Positions 1-7,381 of a stretch of 44,375 bases of DNA are shown piece by piece. Both the position numbers and the translations under genes were made by a program. The DNA comes from a virus: positions 1 to 44,375 of the IMG/VR virus record IMGVR_UViG_3300027743_000014; one strand, written 5' to 3'. The notes beneath the pieces are model-generated. The model ran no database searches. It was not told where the DNA came from and was given only the letters and a program-made list of their open reading frames with translations. The first letter of the stretch is position 1. The number at the start of each line of letters is the position of its first letter.

Positions 1-127
1 CCGGCAAACCGGCATCGCATCGAGTACGAGGCGTGGCTCGCGGATGGCGGTGTGCCTGATCCGTACGTGCCGCCAGAGCCGGTGCCGCCAACACCAGCGC
101 CTGATACCGTTGTTCTCTACGATCACG
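1..127. repeat. Terminal direct repeat, left copy (identical to 44249-44375)
   Basis: Bases 1-127 match 44249-44375 without a difference. The repeat ends abruptly inside a coding sequence and has no flanking structure. A 127-base overlap equals a commonly used maximum assembly k-mer, so this is most simply the overlap of a circular assembly graph, not a genuine short terminal repeat. Confidence 0.9.
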
Positions 128-201
128 AGAACCGGTTGCGTGCCATTGAAGGGCAGCAACCGCTCTCGCTTAGCGACTTCCTGACCAGGCCGGCCGCATG
201 A
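1..201 (+). CDS. Small fibre-associated protein, 3' part (continues from 44168)
   Basis: This is the C-terminal 66 codons plus stop of a gene that starts at 44168 and runs through the artificial contig end. Base 1 is the first base of a codon in that frame. The joined product is about 94 residues: a short N-terminal beta-like stretch, the segment IPNDPANR, an Asp/Pro-rich linker with PDPYVPPEPVPPTPAP, and a C-terminal segment. Short proteins with an IPNDP...YxAWLAxGxxPDP pattern are common next to, or at the end of, tail-fibre proteins in proteobacterial phages. The gene lies between the collagen-like fibre and the tail hub, so a fibre-associated or fibre-assembly role is inferred. Its TGA overlaps the ATG of the next gene. 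Confidence 0.75.
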   Translation, partial: PANRHRIEYEAWLADGGVPDPYVPPEPVPPTPAPDTVVLYDHENRLRAIEGQQPLSLSDFLTRPAA

Positions 202-1853
202 GCATTCATGCCGCCTTTCGTCGCCAGCCGATGCCGCAGGGCGCGCAGCAGCATCAGACGATTACCATTGCGGCGCCGACGCGCGGGCTGATCCAATCAG
301 AGAACGAAGCCTTCATGCAGCCCGGCGGCGCGGTCGTACACGACAACTGGGCGCCGACCATGCGCGGCGTCAAGCTGCGCGGCGGCTTCATCCGCTGGTG
401 CGTATTGCCGGAGACGACGCCGATCATCTCCGGCTTCAACTACATCAGCGGCAACAATCAGCGCATGTATGCGGCGAACGCCGCCAAGCTGTACGACGTC
501 ACGAGCTCGACGCCGGTGCTGGTGAAGGGCGGCCAGGCCAGCGGCAATTACGTGGCGGCGCAGCTGTTCAACCAGAGCGGCAACTGGATCATCGCGCTCA
601 ATGACGCCGGCGACTTCATCCTGCGCAGCAAGGACGGCATTACCTGGACGGTGCTCTCTGGCGTCATCGGCAACGCCGGCGACGGCCTCCCCAACATCAC
701 CTACGACCCCGCCAAGCTGCCGGTCGGCGTCTCTCAAGGGCTGGCGCTGACCTATGCCTGGACCTACCGCAACCGGATCTACTTCATCCAGCAAAACAGC
801 ATGAATGCCTGGTACCTGGATATCAATGCGGTTGGCGGGGTGCTGCAGCCGATCTACCTCTCCGGAGCCTCGACGCGTGGCGGCAGGCTGCTGTTCGGCG
901 CCACCTGGTCGATCGACGCCGGCGACGGCACCGACGACAAATGCGTCTTCGTCACCGACACCGGCGAGGTCTTGGTGTTCACCGGCTCCAACCCCGGCGA
1001 CGTCGCCAACTGGAAGCAGGAAGGCCGCTACCACATCACGGCGCCGCTCGGCATGAACGCGCACATCGCCATCGGCGGCGACCTGTTCATCATGACGGTC
1101 GACGGCGTGGTGCCGCTCTCTCAAGCGATCTCCAAGGAGAGTGGCCAGCTCGAGCAGGCGATGGTGAGCCGCAACATCAAGCCGCTCTGGCGCGACGAAG
1201 TCGCCGCCAAACGCGCGTACCCGTGGACGATCAAGAAATGGGACGAGTACGGCGGGGTGTTCATCGCGACACCCGGCGGGCTCACGCCCGCGATGCAGCA
1301 CTGCCTGATGCTCAACAACACGACCGGCGCCTGGGCGCGCTTCACCTGGGACGCGACCTGCTTCCTGCGCATGCGCACGGATATGTTCTTCGGGACGCAG
1401 TACGGCGTCGTGATGCAGGCGGACCGCTCCGGCTACGACGACGGCCAGCCCTACGTCTGCACGCTGGTCGGCGGCTGGGAGCTGTTTCAGAACGGCAGCT
1501 CCCAGGTGGTGTGGCACCAGGCGCGCGCCATCTTCACCGCCGGGCCGCGCGAGCCGTTCGAGCCGCAGCTCGCCGCCACGGTCGACTACCGGCTCGACAT
1601 CCCGCCGCCGCCACCCGCAGGCCAAGACCCCGGCGCCGGCGAGGGGTGGGACGAGGGCTTATGGAACGCGGCGCACTGGGACGCCGCGGGCCTCGACGCC
1701 GCCACGACGCGCAATACGCTCTGGGTCTCGATCGGCATGAGCGGGTTCGCCCACGCGCCGATCGTGCAAGTCACCGTGGCGCAGGTCTCGCGGCCGCGCG
1801 TCGAGCTGATCGCAATCGCCACCACGCAGGAGCGCGGCGGCGTCAACGTCTAG
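198..1853 (+). CDS. Tail hub / DNA stabilisation protein (P22 gp10-like)
   Basis: This 551-residue protein looks like the tail hub of short-tailed phages, the family often annotated as packaged-DNA stabilisation protein (P22 gp10). After capsid filling these proteins close the portal and carry the tail fibres. The N-terminal segment has the typical pattern of a conserved Asn-Trp-Pro core with a short arginine-glycine stretch (DNWAPTMRGVKLRGGF, about residues 49-64). The rest is a series of short beta strands rich in Gly, Asp and Trp, consistent with a beta-propeller. The ATG overlaps the TGA of the small gene before it. It follows the neck gene (42005) and fibre gene (42705) across the contig join, which matches the gp4-gp10 order of P22-type tails. 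The call rests on pattern and order, not a database search. Confidence 0.7.
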   Translation: MSIHAAFRRQPMPQGAQQHQTITIAAPTRGLIQSENEAFMQPGGAVVHDNWAPTMRGVKLRGGFIRWCVLPETTPIISGFNYISGNNQRMYAANAAKLYDVTSSTPVLVKGGQASGNYVAAQLFNQSGNWIIALNDAGDFILRSKDGITWTVLSGVIGNAGDGLPNITYDPAKLPVGVSQGLALTYAWTYRNRIYFIQQNSMNAWYLDINAVGGVLQPIYLSGASTRGGRLLFGATWSIDAGDGTDDKCVFVTDTGEVLVFTGSNPGDVANWKQEGRYHITAPLGMNAHIAIGGDLFIMTVDGVVPLSQAISKESGQLEQAMVSRNIKPLWRDEVAAKRAYPWTIKKWDEYGGVFIATPGGLTPAMQHCLMLNNTTGAWARFTWDATCFLRMRTDMFFGTQYGVVMQADRSGYDDGQPYVCTLVGGWELFQNGSSQVVWHQARAIFTAGPREPFEPQLAATVDYRLDIPPPPPAGQDPGAGEGWDEGLWNAAHWDAAGLDAATTRNTLWVSIGMSGFAHAPIVQVTVAQVSRPRVELIAIATTQERGGVNV

Positions 1854-1864
1854 GAGCTAAGTCC

Positions 1865-2851
1865 ATGGCCGAACCTGACTGGCGCAGCCTGATCGCGATG
1901 GTGATGGCGAGCCCGCACATGAGCCGCATGCTCGCCTCGATGCCGGCCGAGCAGGCGTTCGTTAACAACTTCCTGGGCGGCGGCGGTGGCGGTGGGGGTG
2001 GTGGCGGCGCGAGCCCTGCTATGGCCTACGCCGGCGGCGGCGCGCCTGCGCCGGCGGCCGCGCCAGCGCCGGCCCCTGCGCCAGCGCCTGCGGCGGGAGG
2101 ATCCTCCGCGGCTGCGGACGCCATCCGGGCCCAGTACGGCCTGCCGAGCAATAACCTGCAGGAGAACATCAATTTCTTCGCGAGCCGCGGCGTTCCGATG
2201 GCCAACCTGATGCGGCACCCCGCCTACGCCGCCATGGTGCAGCTCGACCAGCAGGCCGGCGCCGGCGCCTTTAGCGGCGGCGGTGGCGGTGGTGGTGGTG
2301 GCGGGGATCCTTACCAATACCCGACCGAGGGGTCCGACCCGGCCTCGGAGGGTGAGACGGGCTTCAACAGCCCCGCCCAGTCCATCAGCGACCAGTTCGG
2401 CGCCGGGCTTATCGGCAACCCAACCGGCGATCTATCGACGCCTGGGTACACATCACCGAGCGGGTTTGTCGCCGGGTCGCAATTTGCTTCCGGGCCGCCC
2501 ACGTCGTCGTTCAGCACCCACGCCTCTGTGCCTGGCGCCCCGGCGCCTGCAGCGCCGGCGCCTGAGACTGCAGCGCCGGCGCCCTCGCCTTCGCCTTCGC
2601 CTTCGCCTGGTTATACCGGCCCCGGCTTCGGCATCACCGGACCCGGTTATGGCGACAGCGTCGGCATGGGCTTTGGCGGTGCCACCGGCGACGGCACCTC
2701 CGGCAGCACGGCGGCGAGCGACGCCGCCGGCATCGGCACCACCGGCAACAGCACCGGCATCTCGGGCGGCCCGGGCGGCACGGGTGAAGGCGGCGCCAAC
2801 ACCGGCGAAGGCGGGGGCGGGGGCGGTGGCGGCGGAGGGGGCTCCAAATGA
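1865..2851 (+). CDS. Gly/Pro/Ala-rich low-complexity virion-module protein
   Basis: A 328-residue protein that I do not recognise. I chose the ATG at 1865 because an AGGAGC ribosome site lies just upstream and the upstream extension of the frame only shadows the tail hub gene. The first 40 residues look folded (MAEPDWRSLIAMVMASPHMS), as does a helical stretch near residues 80-130 (IRAQYGLPSNNLQENINFF). Otherwise it is made of poly-Gly runs of 10-12 residues (near residues 40, 140 and 315), alternating Ala-Pro, Ser-Pro repeats and Gly-Thr stretches. It overlaps the next gene by ATGA and sits in the tail operon, so it is probably a minor virion or ejected protein. The glycine tracts use mixed GGC, GGT and GGG codons, so they are not a simple slippery repeat. 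Confidence 0.75.
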   Translation: MAEPDWRSLIAMVMASPHMSRMLASMPAEQAFVNNFLGGGGGGGGGGGASPAMAYAGGGAPAPAAAPAPAPAPAPAAGGSSAAADAIRAQYGLPSNNLQENINFFASRGVPMANLMRHPAYAAMVQLDQQAGAGAFSGGGGGGGGGGDPYQYPTEGSDPASEGETGFNSPAQSISDQFGAGLIGNPTGDLSTPGYTSPSGFVAGSQFASGPPTSSFSTHASVPGAPAPAAPAPETAAPAPSPSPSPSPGYTGPGFGITGPGYGDSVGMGFGGATGDGTSGSTAASDAAGIGTTGNSTGISGGPGGTGEGGANTGEGGGGGGGGGGGSK

Positions 2852-3357
2852 TCCCGGCAAACCCCGGCTATAGCGCCAACGACTACCGCAACCTGGTCTC
2901 CCGGCTGCTGGTTATGCAGACCCAGGCGGCGGGGGCCATGTCGGGTCGCCCGGGCGGACACGGCGTCGGCCCGATGGCGGGCGCGGTGGCGCCAACCGGA
3001 GACCTGCCGGTCGACCTGACGCTGCCGCGGCAGCCGACGCCCGCGGCTGCGGGCACGCCCCCCGTGGCGCCGGCGATGAAATCGCCGAATGAGCTGATGG
3101 GAATACCCGCCGGGGACGCGACCGAGCCCCCGGTGCGGCCGATGACGCCGACGGCGCCGCCCCCGGCGGCGCCCGCGGCGCCAGCGTTCGCGGGCTTCGG
3201 AGGCTTTAGCGGTGCCGAGCCCGCAGCGCCGCCCGTGGAGCAGCCGGTCGACGGCTCGGGGGCGGCCGGCGCTACCGTCGGGTTCAGCGGCGGCAATATG
3301 GCCGGCGACCAAAGCGGCAGCAGCGGTAGCGGCGGTGCGGGCGGGGGGTCCAAGTGA
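2848..3357 (+). CDS. Pro/Gly/Ala-rich protein of the tail operon
   Basis: A 169-residue protein without a recognisable domain. It begins with a short plausible helix (YRNLVSRLLVMQTQAAGA, residues 12-29) and then becomes disordered: Pro-Ala-rich in the middle (residues 50-115) and Gly-Ser-rich at the end, with a terminal SGSGGAGGGSK that resembles the GGGGGSK end of the preceding protein. The shared C-terminal end and similar composition suggest the two adjacent genes are related or serve the same assembly step. ATGA overlap with the gene before and GTGA overlap with the gene after indicate translational coupling. A role as minor virion component is inferred only from position. Confidence 0.7.
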   Translation: MIPANPGYSANDYRNLVSRLLVMQTQAAGAMSGRPGGHGVGPMAGAVAPTGDLPVDLTLPRQPTPAAAGTPPVAPAMKSPNELMGIPAGDATEPPVRPMTPTAPPPAAPAAPAFAGFGGFSGAEPAAPPVEQPVDGSGAAGATVGFSGGNMAGDQSGSSGSGGAGGGSK

Positions 3358-3830
3358 CGCTGCGTTACATCTACGGGGAGGACAAGTCGGTGGCGCAGTT
3401 CGTCGCGCAGCTGATCCCGCACATTGACCCGGCGGGCTTTCCCGCCAACGCGACCGCGATCGGTATCACCGACGCCGACAACCGTCCGCTCGCCGGCATC
3501 GTGTTCTACGACCACAGCCGGCCGGCCGGCACGGTCAATATCGCGGCCGCGGCGCGGCCGAGCGCTCATTTCTGGTTTTCCCGTGAAACAATGCGCCACG
3601 CGATGGGCTACGCCTTCGACGTGCTGCGCTGCCAGATGGTGGTCTTCCGCGTGCTGGCAAACAATCTCGGCCTGCTGCGCCAGCTCCACGCCTTCGGCTG
3701 CGCGCCGATCCTGGTGCCGCGCATGTACGGGCGGCAGGACGACGGCGTGATCTGCACCTACACGGCCGAGCAGTGGGTCGCGAGCCGTTACTACAAAAAT
3801 GGCATAGCGAAACAGAAGGACGCCGCCTGA
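3354..3830 (+). CDS. GNAT-like acetyltransferase fold protein of the virion module
   Basis: A 158-residue protein starting at GTG, whose TGA-overlap with the preceding gene supports the start. The order of elements fits the GCN5-related N-acetyltransferase (GNAT) fold: a central strand NRPLAGIVFYD (residues 43-53), then SAHFWFSRETMRHAMGYAFDVLRCQMVVFRVLANNLGLLRQLHAFG (residues 66-111 in pieces), where an N-terminal helix, strand and the Asn-Asn/Leu-Arg-x-Leu helix match the acetyl-CoA side of GNAT proteins. GNAT-fold proteins are found in virion gene clusters of T7-like and other podoviruses, where some act structurally without catalysis. Substrate and activity cannot be told from sequence. 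It sits between two low-complexity genes in a tightly coupled operon. Confidence 0.6.
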   Translation: MTLRYIYGEDKSVAQFVAQLIPHIDPAGFPANATAIGITDADNRPLAGIVFYDHSRPAGTVNIAAAARPSAHFWFSRETMRHAMGYAFDVLRCQMVVFRVLANNLGLLRQLHAFGCAPILVPRMYGRQDDGVICTYTAEQWVASRYYKNGIAKQKDAA

Positions 3831-4222
3831 TGGCTCTCCCCAGTCCCCAGACGCCGCAGCGGCAGCCGATGCTGCCGCCGGGTCAGTACCCGCCACCGGA
3901 TCCGCGCGACCAGATCACGAAGGCGCTGCTCGACCAGCAGTACCCGCCACCCGCACCGCCACCGCTTCCGCCGCAGGCTGGGGCGCCGCCACCGGCCGGC
4001 GCGCCGCCCATGGGAGGCGCGCCACCGCCCGGGGGAGCCCCGCCGGGAGGCGGAATGCCGCCTCCGGGGGGGATGCCGCCCCCAGGCGGAATGCCGCCCC
4101 CAGGCGGAATGCCGCCGCCTGGCGGGCTGGTACCGCCCCCTATGGGCATGCCGCCCTCGGCCACGCCCGGCATGATGACAGACCCGGCCCGGCTGGCCGG
4201 GATGCGCCCACCAATCGCCTAA
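3830..4222 (+). CDS. Proline/glycine/methionine-rich repeat protein
   Basis: A 130-residue protein almost entirely of Pro, Gly, Ala and Met. The start at 3830 is chosen because ATG overlaps the stop of the GNAT-like gene; a longer reading from 3773 would overlap that gene. Residues 34-70 are poly-Pro with Ala-Gly, and residues 71-100 carry four copies of a GGMPPP hexapeptide. The C-terminal 20 residues (MTDPARLAGMRPPIA) look less repetitive. No enzyme motif is visible. Position suggests a small virion or assembly protein. The short N-terminal RDQITKALLDQQY stretch could be the only helix. Confidence 0.65.
   Translation: MALPSPQTPQRQPMLPPGQYPPPDPRDQITKALLDQQYPPPAPPPLPPQAGAPPPAGAPPMGGAPPPGGAPPGGGMPPPGGMPPPGGMPPPGGMPPPGGLVPPPMGMPPSATPGMMTDPARLAGMRPPIA
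4049..4120 (+). repeat. Four 18-bp tandem repeats coding GGMPPP
   Basis: Four units of 18 bp start at 4049, 4067, 4085 and 4103, with the core ggcggaatgccgcc. Units differ at a few positions only, mainly in the last three bases and in the second unit. They code a six-residue Gly-Gly-Met-Pro-Pro-Pro repeat and could vary in copy number by slippage or recombination. Confidence 0.85.
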
Positions 4223-4233
4223 GGAGCTGAGCC

Positions 4234-5769
4234 ATGGGCTTCCTGTTCCCCGACCCGCCGACGCCGCCGAACCCGATCGTGACCGCGGGCGCGCAGACCG
4301 CCTCCAACATGGGCACGGCGATCACCGGCTCGTACCTGAACAACTACAACCAGAACACCCCGACCGGCAGCCTCTCCTACGACGTCACCGGCAACTACGG
4401 CTACACCGATCCGCTTACGGGTCAGGTCTACAACGTGCCACGCTGGACCGCGACGCAGTCGCTGTCCCCGGCGGGGCAGAAGCTGCAGAGCACCAACGAG
4501 GGCACCAGTCAGATCCTGGCGGACCTCGGGCAGTACGAGAGCCAGAGCCTGTCCGACATGCTGCGCGACCCAAATCGCAGCCTGCAGACCTCGTTCAACA
4601 ACGCCCCCGCGGCCGGCACGGTGCCGGGCGCCAACATCCCCGGCACGCAGTACGGCTGGGGCGACGTCGGCGGCCTGCAGCGCGACCTCCCCGACCGCGG
4701 GCAGCAGGAGACGACCTTCGGCGACGCCGGCGATATCACCCGCAGCTACGGCCCACAGGACGACTTCTCGTCCGACCGCGCGCGGGTGGAGGACAGTCTT
4801 TTCCAGCGCATCAACCCGCAGATGCAGCAGGACCGCGACCGCCTGCGGCAGCAGCTCGCGGACCAGGGCATCCAGTACGGCACCGAGGCCTACGACCGCG
4901 CGGTGGCGCAGTCCGATCGGCAGAACACCGACGCACGCCTGGCTGTCACTGCCCAAGGCGGCCAGGAGCAGCAGCGCATGATGGACATGGCGGCGCAGCG
5001 TGCCGGCTTCCAGAATGCAGCGCAGAAACAAGCCTACGACCAGGCGCTCGGCCGCGGCCAGTTTGGTAACCAGGCGCGGGTCGAACAGGCGCAGAAGGAT
5101 CTCACCTCCGGCCAGTTCACCAACCAGGCGCAGAAGGACGCCTTCACCCAGGAGGCCAGCCGCGCCCAGTTCAACAACGCCGCGCAGGCGCAGGAGCTCG
5201 CGCGCCAGAGTGCGGTGTTCAATTCACAGAACGCCTCGCGCGGCCAGTACCTGACCGAGCAGGCCGCGCTGCGCAGCGCGCCGATCAACGAGATCCTCGC
5301 GCTACAGTCTGGCTCGCAGGTGCAGCAGCCTAATTTCGTTAATACCGGCACTAATCAGATCGCGAATACGGACGTGGCCGGGATCATCAACAACCGCTTC
5401 AGCCAGGATCTCGACATCTACAAGCAGCAGACCGCCAACGTGAACAACATCATCGGCGGGCTGTTCGGACTGGCCGGCTCGGGCGCGAAAGCCGGCGCGC
5501 AGATCGCCACCGGATCCGATCGCCGGATGAAGAAGAACATTCACCGCGTCGGCACGGTGTTCGCGGCGCGCAAGCACGACGAGCCCAAGAAGCTGCCGAT
5601 CTACGCCTACAACTACAAGGATGGCTTCGAGGACGGTGGCGCGACGCGCCATATCGGCCCGATGGCGCAGGACGTGGAAAAGATCGACCCGAGCGCCGTC
5701 ACCAAGCGCAAGGGCATGCGGTACATCTATCCCAAGAAGGTGTTCGGCGACATTCTGAGGGTGGCGTGA
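4234..5769 (+). CDS. Long coiled virion protein with C-terminal S74 chaperone-like domain
   Basis: A 511-residue protein with an AAGGAGCTGAG ribosome site. Residues about 1-160 are Asn/Thr/Gly-rich. Residues 185-350 are highly charged and Gln/Ala-rich, with repeated blocks around GQFGNQARVEQAQKDL, GQFTNQAQKDAFTQE and AQFNNAAQAQEL, suggesting a helical rod. The last 85 residues start with SDRRMKKNIHRVG and include YAYNYKDG and RHIGPMAQDVEKI. That is the signature of the peptidase S74 intramolecular chaperone, which trimerises fibre proteins and in many families cuts itself off at the Ser-Asp/Lys-Asn region. Here the Ser-Asp pair is present at the predicted site. The gene is one of two S74 proteins in the genome; whether it is a fibre or an internal rod is not settled. 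Confidence 0.8.
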   Translation: MGFLFPDPPTPPNPIVTAGAQTASNMGTAITGSYLNNYNQNTPTGSLSYDVTGNYGYTDPLTGQVYNVPRWTATQSLSPAGQKLQSTNEGTSQILADLGQYESQSLSDMLRDPNRSLQTSFNNAPAAGTVPGANIPGTQYGWGDVGGLQRDLPDRGQQETTFGDAGDITRSYGPQDDFSSDRARVEDSLFQRINPQMQQDRDRLRQQLADQGIQYGTEAYDRAVAQSDRQNTDARLAVTAQGGQEQQRMMDMAAQRAGFQNAAQKQAYDQALGRGQFGNQARVEQAQKDLTSGQFTNQAQKDAFTQEASRAQFNNAAQAQELARQSAVFNSQNASRGQYLTEQAALRSAPINEILALQSGSQVQQPNFVNTGTNQIANTDVAGIINNRFSQDLDIYKQQTANVNNIIGGLFGLAGSGAKAGAQIATGSDRRMKKNIHRVGTVFAARKHDEPKKLPIYAYNYKDGFEDGGATRHIGPMAQDVEKIDPSAVTKRKGMRYIYPKKVFGDILRVA

Positions 5770-5770
5770 C

Positions 5771-7378
5771 ATGGCAGAGCCAGACGAGACCCCGCGGTCC
5801 TCCGGCAGCGGCATTCTCGACCCCCTGATCGGCGCGGGGTTCTTCTCGCCGAACATGTCGCTGGAGGAGATCAAGCGCCGGCGCGCGATCGCCGGCGCGC
5901 TCGCCTCGCGGGCGCGTGCGTTCCCCAAGACGGTCGGTGAGGGGATGACGTATTTCGGCGAGAGCATCGCCGACGCCATCAACGACTTCACCCTCGGCCG
6001 CGGCGAGCGCGCCTACAGCGCCAAGCGCGACGCCGACTTCCCCGGCGTTACGCCGGCCGTCACGCCGGCGCCGGTCGCGGCCGCTGACCCTGTCGTACCG
6101 CCCACCACGGTCGCAGCCGTTGACCCCCTCACCGTCGAGCCGAATAGCGGGCCGGCCAGTCGCGAGGCGATCGCGCAGGTGCTGGCGCGCCGCAACGGTG
6201 CGGCGCCACCGCCGCCGCCGCGCCCGATGATGACCAGCAACGTCTCTCTCGACACCGGCGCGGCGCCGGTCGTCGCCCAGGATGACGGCGCGACGTTCGC
6301 CGAGGAGGGCGGTGGCAATCCGCCGATCGTCTCCAACATCCGCCCGATGGTGATGGCGCAAGCCGCGCCGCGCCAAGGTCTCGGCCGCGTCCCGGGGCCC
6401 TTCGACCCGCGCGCCCCGGAGCCGGCGACCGCAGTACCGCCGCCCCCGGGCGTGCCGGAGGAGCCCGTGCTGGCGCCGGAGACCCCACGCGAGCAGGCGC
6501 TGAAGGCCTACCAGCGCAAGTACCGCGACGATCCGACCGCGGTGCAGAACGCCCAGCAGCAGATCGATACGCTGGCGGGCGCGCGGCAGCGCGACTGGAC
6601 CATCAAGCACGAGAAGTGGAAGGTCGACTACGGCGACGTGCTCAAGCAGCGCGATCCGAAATACCGGCAGGATCTGGAGGACGCGGCCACGAAATCGCGC
6701 CGCGAGGCCGAGGACCGCACCGAGTTTCCGCTCGGTGGACCCAAGGAGCACCAGGCGGTCGTCAAGGAGAGCTACGAGAACGTCAAAAACATTCCCAAGG
6801 CGCAGTCCGCGGTCAACAGCGTCAAGCAGTTGCTCGCCAGCGACGCCGGGATGTTCACCGGCAGCGACGCCAATATCAAGCTCAGTCTCTCCAAGTGGGC
6901 GCAGGCAGCCGGCATGCCGTACAACCCGGCGGTGTCGAACACGGAGACGTTCCGCGGACTGATCGTGCCGATCCTGGCGGCGCTGCGTCCCGCCATCGTC
7001 GGTCCCGGCGCGCAGTCGCTGCCCGAGCTCAAGATGCTGCAGGACGCCGCGGCCGGCAACATCACGCTGGATCGCCGCTCGATCGAAAACATCATGACGC
7101 AGATCGAGAAGCAGGGCGTGCTCGACGCGGTCAATCATCAGCGCGTCATCGCGGCAAATGCCGGCCGCGGGCCGCGCTCCGAGGCGATGCGCCAGTTGTG
7201 GTCAAGCAGCTTCCCGCTGCCGATGGACAAGCTGGTGCCACGCAGCGCCGCCACGCAGCTGCGTGACGAGGCCGCCAAGGTCGGCGACGATCCGGCCAAG
7301 CTGAAGGCGCTGTACGAAGAGTTTGACGAGGACTACGCCACGCCGGGCCTCGCCGAACGGATGCTGGGAGGGCGCTAG
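5771..7378 (+). CDS. Large internal-virion-like protein, function unknown
   Basis: A 535-residue protein that I do not recognise. The N-terminus (residues 10-75) contains a Gly/Phe stretch and helices with SLEEIKRRRAIAGALASRAR, a candidate amphipathic segment. Residues 80-240 are Pro/Ala-rich linker. From about residue 240 it is helical and charged (EQALKAYQRKYRDDP, QRDWTIKHEKWKVDYGDVL), and the last 200 residues look like a folded helical domain with SVKQLLASDAGMFTGSDANI. It lies between the S74 rod gene and a glycine-zipper protein, in the position where short-tailed phages keep their ejection proteins (P22 gp7, gp20, gp16; T7 gp14-16). An ejected internal protein is therefore a reasonable but unproven guess. 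No transglycosylase motif was seen. Confidence 0.7.
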   Translation: MAEPDETPRSSGSGILDPLIGAGFFSPNMSLEEIKRRRAIAGALASRARAFPKTVGEGMTYFGESIADAINDFTLGRGERAYSAKRDADFPGVTPAVTPAPVAAADPVVPPTTVAAVDPLTVEPNSGPASREAIAQVLARRNGAAPPPPPRPMMTSNVSLDTGAAPVVAQDDGATFAEEGGGNPPIVSNIRPMVMAQAAPRQGLGRVPGPFDPRAPEPATAVPPPPGVPEEPVLAPETPREQALKAYQRKYRDDPTAVQNAQQQIDTLAGARQRDWTIKHEKWKVDYGDVLKQRDPKYRQDLEDAATKSRREAEDRTEFPLGGPKEHQAVVKESYENVKNIPKAQSAVNSVKQLLASDAGMFTGSDANIKLSLSKWAQAAGMPYNPAVSNTETFRGLIVPILAALRPAIVGPGAQSLPELKMLQDAAAGNITLDRRSIENIMTQIEKQGVLDAVNHQRVIAANAGRGPRSEAMRQLWSSSFPLPMDKLVPRSAATQLRDEAAKVGDDPAKLKALYEEFDEDYATPGLAERMLGGR

Positions 7379-7381
7379 CCC

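Noticed and set aside
1-127. Genuine short direct terminal repeat as a packaging signal
   Set aside because: Length matches a common assembly k-mer and the repeat cuts a gene; I treat it as an assembly overlap until coverage shows otherwise.
297-1625. Long minus-strand open frame (442 codons) opposite the tail hub
   Set aside because: High GC leaves long antisense frames open; product is Arg/Ala/Gly/Val-rich with no ribosome site and lies fully under a convincing plus-strand gene.
941-1864. Upstream extension of the 1865 gene
   Set aside because: The frame stays open by chance across the tail hub gene; the AGGAG site and ATG at 1865 mark the real start.
1981-2830. Programmed frameshift at the poly-glycine tracts
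   Set aside because: Codons are mixed and both flanking genes have their own starts with ATGA overlaps; no slippery heptamer with downstream structure stood out.
5699-7138. Minus-strand open frame of 479 codons
   Set aside because: Antisense shadow of the 5771 gene; composition of GC-rich noise, no coupling to real genes.
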